Shown here in pieces: positions 37,801-50,699 of a DNA stretch of 64,000 nt. How positions within the stretch are numbered: position 1 is the stretch's first letter; each line of letters opens with the position of its first letter. A program made the translations under genes and the position numbers. Under the pieces are notes generated by a model. It saw only the letters and a list, made by a program, of their open reading frames with translations, was not told the origin of the DNA and did no database searches. Source of the stretch: Dillenia suffruticosa (taxonomy: Eukaryota; Streptophyta; Magnoliopsida; Dilleniales; Dilleniaceae); assembly GCA_033439265.1 (NCBI GenBank), contig JAVTVX010000030.1:4342501-4406500 (forward strand), read 5' to 3'.

Positions 37801-38310
37801 TGGAACTGGAAGAGTTGTTTTATAGCTGCATGAAGTGTTAATAGAATCGGCCAAGCTTTTCAAAGTAGTAGCCAGAACTGCAATCGTTGAATTGCTTAAG
37901 CAATCGATGGAAGTGAAGCGTGACCTTGCAAAGTCAGATGGACAGTTGAGGAAGGTGAAGTTCTCATAGTATGGAACCAAGAAAGGAGACCCTGAAAGGT
38001 TGAAGTTGAGAATTCGTCTTGGAAGACAATTGTCAGGGTCATACATTTGAATCTGTTGCATCGCATAATCGATATTGCGCACAAAAAAGGTACCAGAATT
38101 AGGAAGGTTTAGGGCAGTGTTGCTCTGATTGGTACAGGTAAGGCCGAAACCTGGGAAACCGCAGTTTTGAGGTTGTTGTCCTTGTAGACGAAAAGGGAAT
38201 CGGATAGAGGAATTGCCACAGGTTTTTGTTGGGCAAGTTTCTGTTGCAGATATGTTTTCCATGAAGAAGAACATGCAGAAGAGAATGGAGAGGTTTTTTG
38301 AGATGCCCAT
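34861..38310 (-). CDS. Receptor-like RING-H2 finger protein, ATL20/21/22 type (second tandem copy)
   Basis: Paralogue of the gene at 32209-33691. Exon 1 is 38310-37632 and exon 2 is 35321-34861, separated by a 2310-nt intron with GT-AG borders in the same phase as its neighbour; together 379 residues with no stop. Signal peptide at the N-terminus ([16 protein letters not shown]), GUB_WAK-type ectodomain ([48 protein letters not shown]), one membrane segment at about 241-264, a GLD motif ([19 protein letters not shown]) and a complete RING-H2 at 322-363 (CSIC...CKHCFHAEC...CPVC). Exon 2 is short of obvious family motifs beyond these. The long intron is AT-rich and contains no recognisable gene. 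Predicted role: plasma-membrane or endomembrane E3 ligase; target unknown. Confidence 0.93.
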
Positions 38311-38319
38311 ATCTGGGAA

Positions 38320-38807
38320 AAGAAGTGAATATTCTGAAAAGGGAAAGGTTATGGAATAAGAGAGAGTGGTTTATGTTGAGACTCCAAACTATTTTACATT
38401 TCTGAAGTCAAAGTACACATGTAGATGTCGTAAGACAGCCTCGGCTGCTATACAATTTTACTTTACCCCAGCGGGGTACAGAGCCATATCATTTGCCACA
38501 CATCACCAAGAAAACACTCCCTATGAGAGAGAGAGAGATGATAACAACAGCCCATAGATCGAGTCCTAAGACAATTTCTTTTTTTTTGTGGGGGGGGGGG
38601 GGGCGGTGGAGGGTAGGGGTTCTAGATATTCTAATTTTCTGTCTTTTGGAGGAATCTAAAGCTGAGAATGGAAAACATTAGTGCACTGAAATTACGGAGT
38701 TGACCTATTGGTGAACAATTATGTGTACCAGAGTCATATAACATGTTCAATGAACAATAAAATCGCATCAGAAAAAAATTTTCTAGGATTTCGGGCATGA
38801 AGAAGGA
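38320..38807. other. Spacer between the ATL-type gene and the F-box gene
   Basis: Holds the ATL promoter/leader and the F-box 3' UTR. A homopolymer pair (T run then about 14 G) sits at 38578-38602. No other feature seen. Confidence 0.5.
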
Positions 38808-41800
38808 TTACAGAAGCTGCTGAGAAATTCTAATAGAAACAACTTGACCATCATCTCCAGCTCTCATTGTATGAAATTTAACATGAAGACCTGTTTCAAA
38901 AAATGAAAAGGTAGATTATAAAAGATAAAAAAGGGAGAAAAGTACCAAAAAATCTGAATGAACCAAAGTATGAAATGATTTTAGGAAATCTGAAATTATG
39001 GGAATTTTTACCTTCATTTTCTTGTAAATTGGTGTTGACTGCGACTGCATGAAGAGTTATCATGGCTTTTGGTTGCCAGTCATCAGGTTTTCCTACCCAT
39101 GTCTTAAGATCAAAAAGCTCTGCAGTTTCGGGAAAGAGATGAGGTTTTTTCCATTTCTTGTGATAAAACATATTGGCGGAAATAGAAAACCACAATAATT
39201 CAGCCAACAAAACAATAATAAGAAAGTAAAACTCATCGAGCAATATCTTTTAACTAAAGAAATTTATCTCTTCTGATGTGAAATCTATGCAATTGGTAAA
39301 TATCTACTTCAGCAAAACCTCTTGATTTGCTAAATTTACAGAAGCATCGATTGGTTATGGAAGGTTACCTTTGCTTGAGGGATCTTTTAGATAGTTGCAG
39401 TCAAGAATGCCCCCAGAAGCACTCTTGGCCTTCTTTCTGACCTCATGTGTTCCTATAAGCTCATACTCCCACTTCCCATTCTTGTATCCCTCGCTTAGGA
39501 ATAGCTCTATGTGCCTTGCATCTATCATCTGCATTGTCCCTGCAAAAGTGGAGGCTAGTGAATTTGACTTCAGCATTCTGGAAATCAGATTATCTGAACA
39601 GGGGACAAAATATTTAATGTCCACCATGCTCTATACAAGCTGCTCCATCAGTTTCAAAGATTTACTTTCATCTCTAAGCTCCAAATAGGAAATGGAATTA
39701 GTTACTATATGTGCAGATTGTGAAAATTGATGATTCTTAAATGCCCAAATCTTAGACTAAGGGACCAAATCTTAGATTAAGGGACCAGAGAACTATTAGC
39801 AACAACACTATAACCAGCAATATTTACCTAGTTTTATATGATTAGTGTACGTGTAACTCGAAAGCATCATTGTGACTCACCATCACACGTGTTAAGGTCG
39901 CAGACAGGGCATCGAACAAGCTGTAGATCTGAAAATATAAACCCAGTTGAAATATAAGGTTAGCTTTAGCTGAAAATTGAAAAACTCCCACAAACTAATA
40001 TCTTCAAGGCAGTTTGTGAGTACCCGCTATCCAGATTCCAGCTTTTACATTGTTCAACACACATGAGCCAGTTTCCCGCAACATACTCCCTATGGACTCT
40101 GGCAAAATCTTTGTTGGTGGACTCAGCTTCTCCATCAGGAATGCTGCAGATGAGTCGATGAAGAATGCACCAATTCGCATCCAATCTAAGTTTCCAGAAA
40201 AAGAAGAATATGTAGAGAATAACATAATGATGAAACAACAAAGAAAAGGGCATGCCAATAAGTTTGAACGCATTATGGGAAAAAGATGGTAAACCCATCT
40301 GGGACACAGGATGAATTCATGATAAGAAATGTGACTTGGTGGCATTATAAGTGACAAAACTACTACATGCATCAAAATCACCCGCACAATGAATGGCCAT
40401 ATAGTGCAATCACCAGCACAACCTTCATATATGGCTTGCAAGTAACAAAATCAGATTTCTCACCCAATGAAGCAAAATCAACAAGGCCTATGAAGGTGCT
40501 TGCATGGGTATTCAATAAGATTTGAGAAAGACGTCCAAGTTTATGGCATGTGGCCTTTGGAGGGTCAGCTGTTTCTCTCCATGTACTAGTAAAAGGGTAC
40601 GAGTACAGCACAAAATTGGTCTTAAAAAGGGGGGGGGGCTAATAAGATCATAACTATTGAAAAGAAGTTTAAAACATACTGTGTCCAAGCTTGATTACAG
40701 GACATATACTTGACAACATATAAGTAGGCAAGAAAATGATACCAATGTGCTTCTCCCTCTGGCGGAACATGAACGAGTGACTTCCATCTGTGACAAAATT
40801 TCCAATTACAGGTATTAATCAATTAACAAGATAGAAAAAGAGATCTAAAACTTAAATTAAATATTATCAATCTTTAATTTACCAAAAGCTGAAGCGTAAA
40901 GCTTGATCCACTTGAAAGAAACGTGTTGGGGAGCAGGAACCTGAAGATCACGCAGACACGCATACTTCCACACGCATTCATCCATGATTACACGGTGAAA
41001 CCATTTGCTTGTTGTTGCCAACATTACCAGAGATATTCCGTCTAAGTACTTGGCTATTTCTGTCCAGATGTCCTTTTCGTAACTAATTTTGTCCCAAATG
41101 CACCACAAGTTACATAATCAGAATTCAGAATCTCTATTGAATCAGTCAAGGGAAATACAAATCTGATCAATGATTTGATTCAGAATTCAAGTGATTCGAG
41201 CTTCTAGAACTTTCTTAATAAAAATTAGACATGCAAATGAACAAATAAAGCACGATATGAAGTTCAATTGAATTGAACAAAAAATTTCTATGACTTAAAA
41301 TGGTGATTCAAACACTCAAAAAGGATTAAACAGAGACTTCTCAAAAATCAAATTTACAATTACTTGATCATAATTAGTCTCCAAAATCCGAACTATATAT
41401 CAGAAATCAGAAACTATTTGAAAAGCACAAAATCAAAAATCTTCAGATAACAGAATTTCAACTCTTCGCTCAATACTGATCATCATTTGAACAGCAACGA
41501 GAAGAAAAAGCTTAGATTCCTCACAGAAACAATTGCATGTTCAAATTCGTTCAAACCTCAGATTGAACTGAGCTCTCGATTCACAGAAGCAATTCAAATG
41601 CATCTCAAAATCTGATCTAAAATCACAGAATTGAAATACCTCGATAAACTTTCAATTTAAACCGTCTATTACAATCAGTACAATTTGTGTCACAGAGAGA
41701 GAAACAATTATATGCTCATATCGCAGATTCAAGTGAGCTCGCCATTCAAGAAACAGTAATAAATTCAAATCAAAATCAAAATCTCATCTACAAAGACTGA

Positions 41801-42028
41801 AGTAAAGAATTAGCATTCGAACTCTAATGTCACAGTTAAATTCCAATCCGAACCGTCTTTCACAGCCTGAACGATTCAAATCACATGAAATTCAAATCTA
41901 CCAAACTAATTCGAGAGAGAGAGAGAGAGAGAGAACCAGGAGAAAGTGGAGTACGGAGAGGGATAGAAAGAAGAACGAGGAGAGATGCAGGAGCATATGG
42001 ATATGTCTCTTCGCATTCGCTTCCCCAT
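38808..42028 (-). CDS. F-box protein, At3g61730/RMF-like
   Basis: Predicted substrate-recognition subunit of an SCF ubiquitin ligase. Eight exons can be chained in frame: 42028-41955, 41082-40883, 40787-40743, 40185-40024, 39928-39881, 39593-39369, 39119-39012, 38890-38808, giving about 314 residues. The F-box spans about 25-75 (YEKDIWTEIAKYLDG, SLVMLATTSKWFHRVI, CVWKYACLRDLQVP). Later conserved stretches are DGSHSFMFRQREKHI, DWMRIGAFFIDSSAAFLMEK, LVRCPVCDLNTCD, IELFLSEGYKNGKWEYELIG, LKTWVGKPDDWQPKAMITL and the C-terminal VVSIRISQQLL. Exons 2-8 are firm. Exon 1 (MGKRMRRDISIC...) is inferred: two donors of the right phase are possible (exon end 41955 or 41937), and neither is a strong consensus. 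The family assignment comes from recalled similarity to the Arabidopsis RMF (reduced male fertility) protein and should be treated as probable. Confidence 0.8.
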
Positions 42029-42559
42029 TTTTTCTCCTTTGCTTCTTTGTGATTGATTCACAGTTCACAGAGAAACGAGAGAGAAGAACAAATTTGAGAA
42101 ACTGAAGTGAACTGAAAGTGCGTGCTTATGCTTGCTGTTGTGTATTGAAAGCTCACACTTGGAGTCATTGCCTCCTTATGTAGAGATCGCGGGAGTGCCT
42201 AATTTTCAAATCCCGAGATTCCTAAATCCAATTTTTTTTTCTTTACTATTATTATTATTATTATTTATATTTTGAAATTCACGGTTATGCAGTTCTTTTT
42301 CCGTTACAAACAGTTGCCACGTTATCAAATTGATGTCTTCGGCTCTCCGATATGAACTTGGGCCATTCTCCATGTTCTTGGGCCCAGCATGCAGACAGAT
42401 GGGCGTAGGTCATCGAGACAATACCCAAATCAAGTTCAATGTGACGTGGGGCCCAACAAGATGCCTAGGCCTAGCTAGCCCATTTTCCGGTAGCAAGGTT
42501 ATCCACTTATGTAAAAGTTTTCCTTTTTTATTTTTTTCCACCGTAAATATCTAGATTTT

Positions 42560-42705
42560 ATCCGATTAATTCAATTTGAGTATTATAAGACTCATTTTAG
42601 GAGTTAATTCTCCCAAATCATTTTTTACTATTTCTATGACTCGAACTCGAGATCTTTAATTAAGGGAATAGAATACGCGACCACTTAATCCAATGGAGTT
42701 CGATA
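42560..42705 (-). repeat. Possible tRNA-derived SINE
   Basis: Minus strand shows TTGGATTAAGTGG (A-box-like) followed about 35 nt on by GAGTTCGAGTC (B-box-like), then an AT-rich body containing AATTGAATTAATCGGAT. The pattern recurs loosely elsewhere in this window. No tail or target duplication was confirmed. Confidence 0.4.
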
Positions 42706-42959
42706 TTTTTATAAAAATTTAAACCAATGGAAAATGTGCTATTAATCTTTTTAAATTTTAACACTCATCTCTAGTATTGGAAAATTAATCTAATCAGAAT
42801 CTGATATGATTTGAATTTAATAATTTCTGTTGTGATATCATTTTAAATTTTGTATAACTATTATTTCAGGTGTTTGCTTCTACCAATAAATGGACGCAAA
42901 AAGGTATTTTTTGTCACTTTTATATTTATCAACATATATATGATATATGGTTTGAAGTT

Positions 42960-43700
<741 letters not shown>

Positions 43701-44129
43701 TTCTATTTCAGCATCCGAGTAACAATATCCGGTTGCTTTCAAAAATAAAAAAAAAAATAAAAAAAAACTCAATTTCCTGTTCACTTATGTTTCCTAATGA
43801 CAATAAACAAGGCTCAACACCAGCCACTTGATTTTGTTGCCATTTATTTATTTAAAAGAGCTTAGTTTTTCACAGACCAACTTTATGTTACTCTTTCCCA
43901 TGCTAGAACATCTTCAGCCGTCAAATTAGTTATTAGACCCCATTTTATTCACCCCGAAATGCTCATTCAATAAAAAATATAATCTACACCGAAATCCTTC
44001 AATATTCAAAATCAAAGACAAAGTACATACGCTATCAATTTTATTTATTACTAATTTATCTTGATTTATACATTTATAACTCTTGTTTAGCTCGTTAGTA
44101 ATCAAATTCTTTTTTTGCAAACACAGATA

Positions 44130-45066
44130 ATAATGTCAAGACATATGCTTTTGGTGCTCGAAGTTAATGAACAAACTAAAGGATGGACAGTTCTTGCTCA
44201 ATGTCCAACTGACCAAAACTGTTCCTCCAACAATGTTGAGATGCTTGTTGCTGACTGATATACAGGTAATTTTTATAAGTTTGAATACATAAATTTATTT
44301 GGTAAACACTAACTATTACCTTATGCATTGAGCATTCTTTGTCTAAAAAAATAGGGCACTAAAGTAACTGTTTTGCTATGTGGCACTGATATCCATTTCT
44401 AGCACAATCTCCTTTGGCCATTTAAGAGATATTATATCTCAAATGTCATTCTCACAGAGACAGATGAAGCTTTCAGAGTAAGCAATTACCCATTCTTTGA
44501 GATAATTAAGAGCAAAACATTGGTTGAGGAATACACTGAAACGATGCAACCGAGTCTCCATTGCACTTTCTAGCTCACTAAATTCAGTAAATCTTATAAG
44601 CATGTTGACTCAAAAAATTTACAAAGTAAGAAACTAAAATCATCATTCATTTTTACCTATTATCCAACCTTTTTCTTTATTACTATACTATAAATCCAAA
44701 TAACACATACCCTTTTACAATTCACAGACATGAGAGCATCGGTTATCCATACTTCTCTCCCAAACAACTCGTTCCGGACAAAACTTCCAGAAATTTTGTC
44801 CTCATCGATGAGTAGTAAGACATTGATACTTTCTTTCTGTGGTCATAGTCAGTGATTATTAGTTTTCATATCAACTTATGTTCTTTTTGTTTGGTTTCAA
44901 AAGAAAAAGGCCAATGCTTCTGACAATGTGGAACGAATCTGGACAAACTTAGAGTGTAAACAATGCAAATGCTATCGGCACTTCCCCATTGATAATTGCT
45001 ATGGGAGTCAAAGTCCCCACCTTTCATGGTAAAGCAAACTACTTGGTTGTCCAAAACTACTTGCTT

Positions 45067-45101
<35 letters not shown>

Positions 45102-46753
45102 GAAGTTTGCCCATTCATAACATGTATTTTCTGTACAATATTATCACTCACAATAAGACTGAATTCATCAATTCTCAGAAATCCAACTCTACCAGAAGAC
45201 ATGAAGATGAAAAATTGGTATACTCTGAACTTCTGAAAACACATACAATTTACCTTTGTACAACCCTTCATGATCATATTAAATAATCGATACTTCAGGT
45301 TTATTCAAAATGATTACATGTTTAGGTACTTTATTTATTTCCAGGTATATGGCCAACAAGAATGAATTTGATCATCTTGTGGAGCAAAAAGCTTGAAAAG
45401 ACTCTACAAAATTGCTTCCACCTCCACCAGAAGAGGATTCTCACTCCATTCAAGAAATAGTGAACACAAAATCAGTAATTAATTTTCTTATGTCCTGCCT
45501 ATTTACAATAACTTGCAGGAAAGAAATATTTACATGCATAACTCCTTTGCGTAGATAAAAACTGCTTGTATTAAAGGGAAAACAAGCCTTATACCAAGAC
45601 AACCAAAGTATTGGTATACAACCATATACCAGTTGCCTAAAAGCTCTTGATGCTGAGGAAGACTAGGTTGTCACATGTACTGGTTGTAATGAACAAGTTG
45701 AAGTAGAATTGAGGTAATAAGTAATTAAACTAATATTAAATGAATATTAAAAAATTTGTCACAGTCATTAACACAAATGTTTAAATCATAGGTCAAGAAT
45801 AGGGATCATGGTAACTGATGAAAGTGGCAGTATCAATGCCTCCATCTTCACACCGGATGTTGAGAAGCTTATCCCACACACTCCAATTCAGCTCAAACAT
45901 GCAGATGAACATGTAAGCACAGATATCCATTTACTTTCCTCTTTGCTTTAGATTTCATTATTCACTTTCTTCTTACTTCATTATTCCCTTTTGACTGTAT
46001 AATTACTTTTCAGAAATGCATCTTTTTAAAATCTTCCAATTAAGTTATGAATATTATGATTTAAAAAAAAAAAAAACCCTAAAAAATAATAAAACCTCAC
46101 AAATAATTTGATCACAATTACTACCATGGTACACCATTCCTTTTTCAGACATGGTCGAACAAGTCAAAATCTTGCGCTTTTTCTATCATGATCTATTAAA
46201 CCTAATACCTATTAATCTCCCATTTATCGCTTTTATACAGACTATACTTAAAAAATTAAGCAAAATATACAAAAACTCTGAACAATCTTATATAATTTTA
46301 ATTAACTCTATCCAAATGAACAGCAAGATGAAGATATACACTGTGATCTGGCTGACTCAATTGCAAAGTATATGAATCATCTGCTTTGTAAGATCATATG
46401 ACAAGCTACTACAAAATATAGCAATGTAAAAGCATACAAAAAGGAGGAAGATCACTATAATCGTTACTCCTACTACTTTGCCTCCGAATGAACAAAGTAC
46501 AGACCTATTCTTCACTCCAACTACCAGTTCAGTGATAAAAGAAATTGCTAAGGGCATCACAAGAACTCCAGATGCATCATCATCATCTCCTGGTGTTAAG
46601 AGATCACTGAATTTCACTGTTGAAAAACTACAGACAAATCCATATCAAAATCCCTTACATGGATCAGAATTTACTCACTTTGAAGAAAATCCTGAAAAGA
46701 CATTCGGAGCAAGCACCCGCAAAAAGATTCACCCAAAGGCTAAACAGAACTGA
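44130..46753 (+). pseudogene. RPA70-like (replication protein A large subunit) pseudogene
   Basis: Plus strand carries successive blocks of an RPA1-type single-stranded-DNA-binding protein, split as if by introns: KGWTVLAQ (44187), the first OB-fold (GTKVTVLLCGTD, FKRYYISN, LVEEYTE; 44354-44560), a second OB-fold (KRPMLLTMWNESGQ, MGVKVPTFHGK; 44905-45036), EFDHLVEQKA and STKLLPPPP (45360-45430), a zinc-ribbon region (LDAEED, VVTCTGCNEQVEVELR; 45648-45715), the C-terminal OB-fold (GIMVTDESGSINASIFTPD, EKLIPHTPIQL; 45795-45912) and a tail at 46478-46753 (VKRSLNF). Breaks: TGA at 44256-44258, TAG at 44400-44402, TGA at 45394-45396 and TAG at 45664-45666. Such divergent RPA copies are often carried by plant Helitrons. 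Source and intron borders are inferred. Confidence 0.8.
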
Positions 46754-46799
46754 GCACAACTCAGTTTGGCAAATACTTTTGTTAAACCAACCTCTAACT

Positions 46800-48400
46800 C
46801 TTATGTATAAACTATATATATTTTGATGCCATATTTTGGTCCATTATGTCTCTGACTATCTGATATTTAATGAACCATACTATGCATTGTAATTAGCCAA
46901 ATGTAACCGAAGCATAAAGAAAAATGCTATAGTAGAGGTTGGGAAATGAATGTGAAACATAATAGTACTTTGTATAATCAAATTATTATTAAAGCTACTA
47001 CTACTTTTGTTTTGCTTATTAAAAAGTTTATTATTTCTTTTTGCTCAAACATGACAATTAACATGAAATAGGATCTCTACCGATATCTTATCTTATTATT
47101 GATATCTATTCACCCGTTTTATGGGCTTAACCATACCCTGCTAAATTTAAAATACTATATAATCTATTGTTTCGGTCAAGTGCAACTCATGTAGGATATT
47201 CTTAAAATAAATCATTATCTCCATGGTCAGAAAACAATTGAGCAAATCATAGTAATTGGATGTATGATTGTCCAAATCTCCATTAAAAACCTACTTAAAC
47301 AAAGTGTACATGGAAAGGGAAAAACAATTGGTTTATAATTGCATTTCCGGATGTAGAGTTAGAATTAGAAAATTGAAGTTTGAGATAACCATGTTAGATA
47401 AATAATTACTATCCTGGTTCACGATGTGGCTGACATTTAATGTTTAACATCATTTGTAGGTTTGCAAGCATGCTCTCTCGGTCTCTCCTGTTTATGTCGA
47501 GAATGCTCCCGCAAGGCTTCTATTTTGAAAATTTGGGGTCAGGATGGCCATCAAACCGTGCCACCTCCTACAGTTCTTCTTTGCCCCGTAGTACTGTTCT
47601 TTCTGTCTGGCTTCTTATTATCCTATTCATTATATTTTGGATTTGGCCATTGGCTTTTGGTTTTGTTAGAAGTTTCGGTGAAGGCCAGAGACTTTCTAAG
47701 TCACATATGTATTACTTTTATTCTTATTGATTGTCTGCATGGGCTTCTGCTTTCTGCAAGCATTGTTTTCATATTTGTTGGGGTAACTTCTTTGGGGGAT
47801 TGCTTTAGACATTTATGGGAACTTGGAGGTCAAGATGCTGAAGCCGAAAAATTAACATCCTTCACTGCTCTCCAACTGAAGGATGCAAATCAGCAAGTAC
47901 AAATAAAAACTATCTATATCTTGCCAGTGCAATACTCTCACAAATTCTAAGCTCTTACCATATTTGAGCACTTAACTATCAATATTTTTTTGTGCGGGTA
48001 GAATGTCAACTTGCTTCGACATTGTCATTTCATACAAGCTTGAAGATATGAAATGGTTCAACAACTTTAAAGCAATTCGCAACGAAGATACCAGCACCAA
48101 ATAAATTCATTCACCTTTTATAGTTTATGAGTATAAAGAACCAAGACTTTTAATAGCTATTTCCGAACTTTTATATATCTAACAATGCATGTTAATGAAC
48201 TTCATCTGTTTCACTTTCATATATTTCTTCTTAATTATACATTATCTAATCACTTCTATAAATAATATATCTACATAAATTTTCAACGACTACAACACAC
48301 ACATACAACAAAAAAAAAAAGAAAAAAAAAAAAAAAACCTGGCTAAGGCCTCACCTTGTGCTGCCAAAACCCTCCTAGTTAAATAACATATAAGAATATC
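46800..48400. other. Region right of the RPA pseudogene, unassigned
   Basis: Plus strand 47440-47950 has two overlapping open frames with hydrophobic segments and, near 47840-47900, QDAEAEKLTSFTALQLKDA, which looks protein-like but was not recognised. The region is absent from the corresponding place in the paralogous segment (55750-56400), so it probably belongs to the same insertion as the RPA pseudogene. A-rich runs are present at 48309-48337. Confidence 0.4.
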
Positions 48401-48429
48401 AAAACAGCAACTCGGTCATCAGAATATCC

Positions 48430-50690
48430 ATAAAGAATGTATATTACAAACATATGGTTTGGGTAATATATACCTGCGGCCACCCAAAATTGGGCTGCTG
48501 AATTCACAATTTATTCCGATCAATCAAATGGGGATCACAAAAACAAGAAATAATCAATGGGGTTTGAAAAATTCACATTATCAGTTAGTCATGAATGAGG
48601 AAAAAAAAAGATTATATTCAGTTTATAAATTTTCTATCGTGGGATGCTATATAGAGGCAAGGAACTTTAGATTATTCGCGTTCATCAAGATCACACAAGT
48701 AGTAATACATGAAACACATATGGGACAATTTAAAATATATATATTTTGTGTTTGACTAATTGGTATCCGATAACTAATTTATTGGTTCTATCTAATCTGG
48801 TTTAAGCTAACTGTTAGATTCATTTAGGGATTAGCCCTCTTGACGTATGTTTTTTTTTTTCATTTTCAAAACTTAAATATAAGAATTTAATTAAAAAAAT
48901 TTAGTATTTTTTTTTGTTACTGAACCAATAATTTAGTGTGACGACTTAAAACATTGAAAGAATGAAAGGGTAGAATATACTCAGCAATGACCGGTTTAAA
49001 GAGGAAATCAAGAAAGAAAACCGGCTCCAAACCTGCTAGACTAGGCTAGACTTCCAAAGGGCATTAAAAGCCAAGCCCATCCTACCAAAAAAAAAAACAG
49101 CCAAGCCCACGTTAAAATAATTGCCCCAGCCCCAAGTCCCGTGCAGAGCACGGTCATTATTAAAAGGCCAGGTTTAAGTGGGGGAATCGTGGAAAGGAAA
49201 ATTGAAGGCTTTACATTCGTTAACTCATGGCTTGGAGAGACATCTGTCTTCAATAAATACAATCTGGCTCTCTTCATCACCTACGCTTATGATTTTTGCA
49301 TTACAGTTGGACATGCACAGCAAGAAGAATGATAATGAAGAAACCAAAGAATAATGATAATGGCATCGATGAAATAATAATCAAATCTTAAATTTAAAAT
49401 TTTAAAATAAAAAAATTTTATTGTGAGAGTCGTTTTTTAAATAAGGTTCTTATAAACATTCGGATTGAATTAATTCAAATATAATTTTATATAAATAAAA
49501 AAATGATAATGGCTGTGATATGGAGTACAAGACTATAACCAGTCGGGACAGGCACCATACTCCAACAGGACAGGCCATTTTAAGTCCGGACAAAGTACTT
49601 TTCCAAGTACTCGGGTGAAGAATTAATGCAAAACACCTATGCAGAAAATGAGTCAAAAGCAAATAAAAAACATTCTGCATGAAAATAAAATTAAGATGAT
49701 GGACACACTACGACCAGATGGAGCGAGCTTTCTGCAAGCTTCCTGAAAGTCTTCTCTCCACACAATTACTGTCCATGAAGCTGTCATGTGCCGGTGCACC
49801 GGCCAAAGATGAAATGCATGTCCTTAGCTTGTGACGAGCCTAGCAAAGTGATCGGTAATATGATAGTCTCTTAAATCATTCGATCTTTTAATTCTTTTTA
49901 TTAAGGAGATTGAATCAATAAAGCTAATCTTTTTCAAAAGTAGATTCTCAGAATGATTATAGTAAACTCGAGAGATCTAGTCTTATAAAAACAAATGAAG
50001 TGAGAACACGAATTGTATTAATTGAAAGCTGAAATACAAGAAATAAATGCAAGAAAAAAAACGTTAAAAACGCATCAATTGAATGGTTGTGTATCCTTAC
50101 AGAGACACCCGAGAGGTAAAGAATTATTACTCGAGTGTATTTATCAAGATCTAGTGTTAAACCTTCGTGGGTGTGACTATTTTCATTTTTTTTTGTAATT
50201 CATACATAACAAAAAAAAACGAAAACCCTAAAATTACTTGTTGGTCATTTCTTTTTAACTTCCTCCTCAAGCTTTTCATTACATGGAACTTGTTTCAATT
50301 ACTTTTTGATTAAGTTTTGGCAAGTCCTCTCAGCATATAATTCACTTCCCAGGAGTATTGAGTGGATTTCTCCTCATATTTTTCATAATTTATGATATTT
50401 GTTGAGATATCAGATATGGGTCTTCCTATAATCTAACAGAAAATCATAACTTTTGAGACTAATCTTAGCCTAATTCCCCAACTCTACAATTTTTTGGTGG
50501 TAACAAGTCATAAAGAGTTTTAGCAAATTCTTTCAACTGTCAAATATTATACCATCTCTCCTTGAATGCCAAGACGTGCAAGGAAGCCTCATCCATGTAT
50601 TCCAGATATACAAAAGCAAACCAAAAGAAACAAAACTATGTAAGATGAAAGTCATGAAATAGTTGTAGATATGTAAGAAATAACTTTTAT
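48430..50690 (-). pseudogene. Truncated ATX-type SET-domain pseudogene (partial duplicate of the gene at 56623)
   Basis: Colinear with 56420-58800 on the same strand. 48600-48690 corresponds to the last exon (KVPCLYIASHDRKFIN versus [16 protein letters not shown], so post-SET cysteines are lost). 49190-49330 corresponds to the exon starting [17 protein letters not shown] (here CMSNCNAKIISVGDEES, then a frameshift). 49500-49870 matches the adjacent intron. 50545-50600 matches the SET-N exon in decayed form. The counterparts of the exons at 57682-57756 and 58283-58369 are missing: about 630 bp of unrelated DNA lies between 49870 and 50500. No functional methyltransferase can be made. Confidence 0.88.
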
Positions 50691-50699
50691 TTCTTAATA

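Noticed and set aside
40378..40611. Minus-strand open frame with protein-like composition (TWRETADPPKATCHKLGRL) between two F-box gene exons
   Set aside because: The flanking exons join cleanly in phase without it and it starts without ATG; it is probably intronic chance or an old insertion.
47440..47950. Two overlapping plus-strand frames of 96 and 162 codons
   Set aside because: They overlap in different frames, have no recognised family, and sit in a probable insertion; described only as unassigned sequence.
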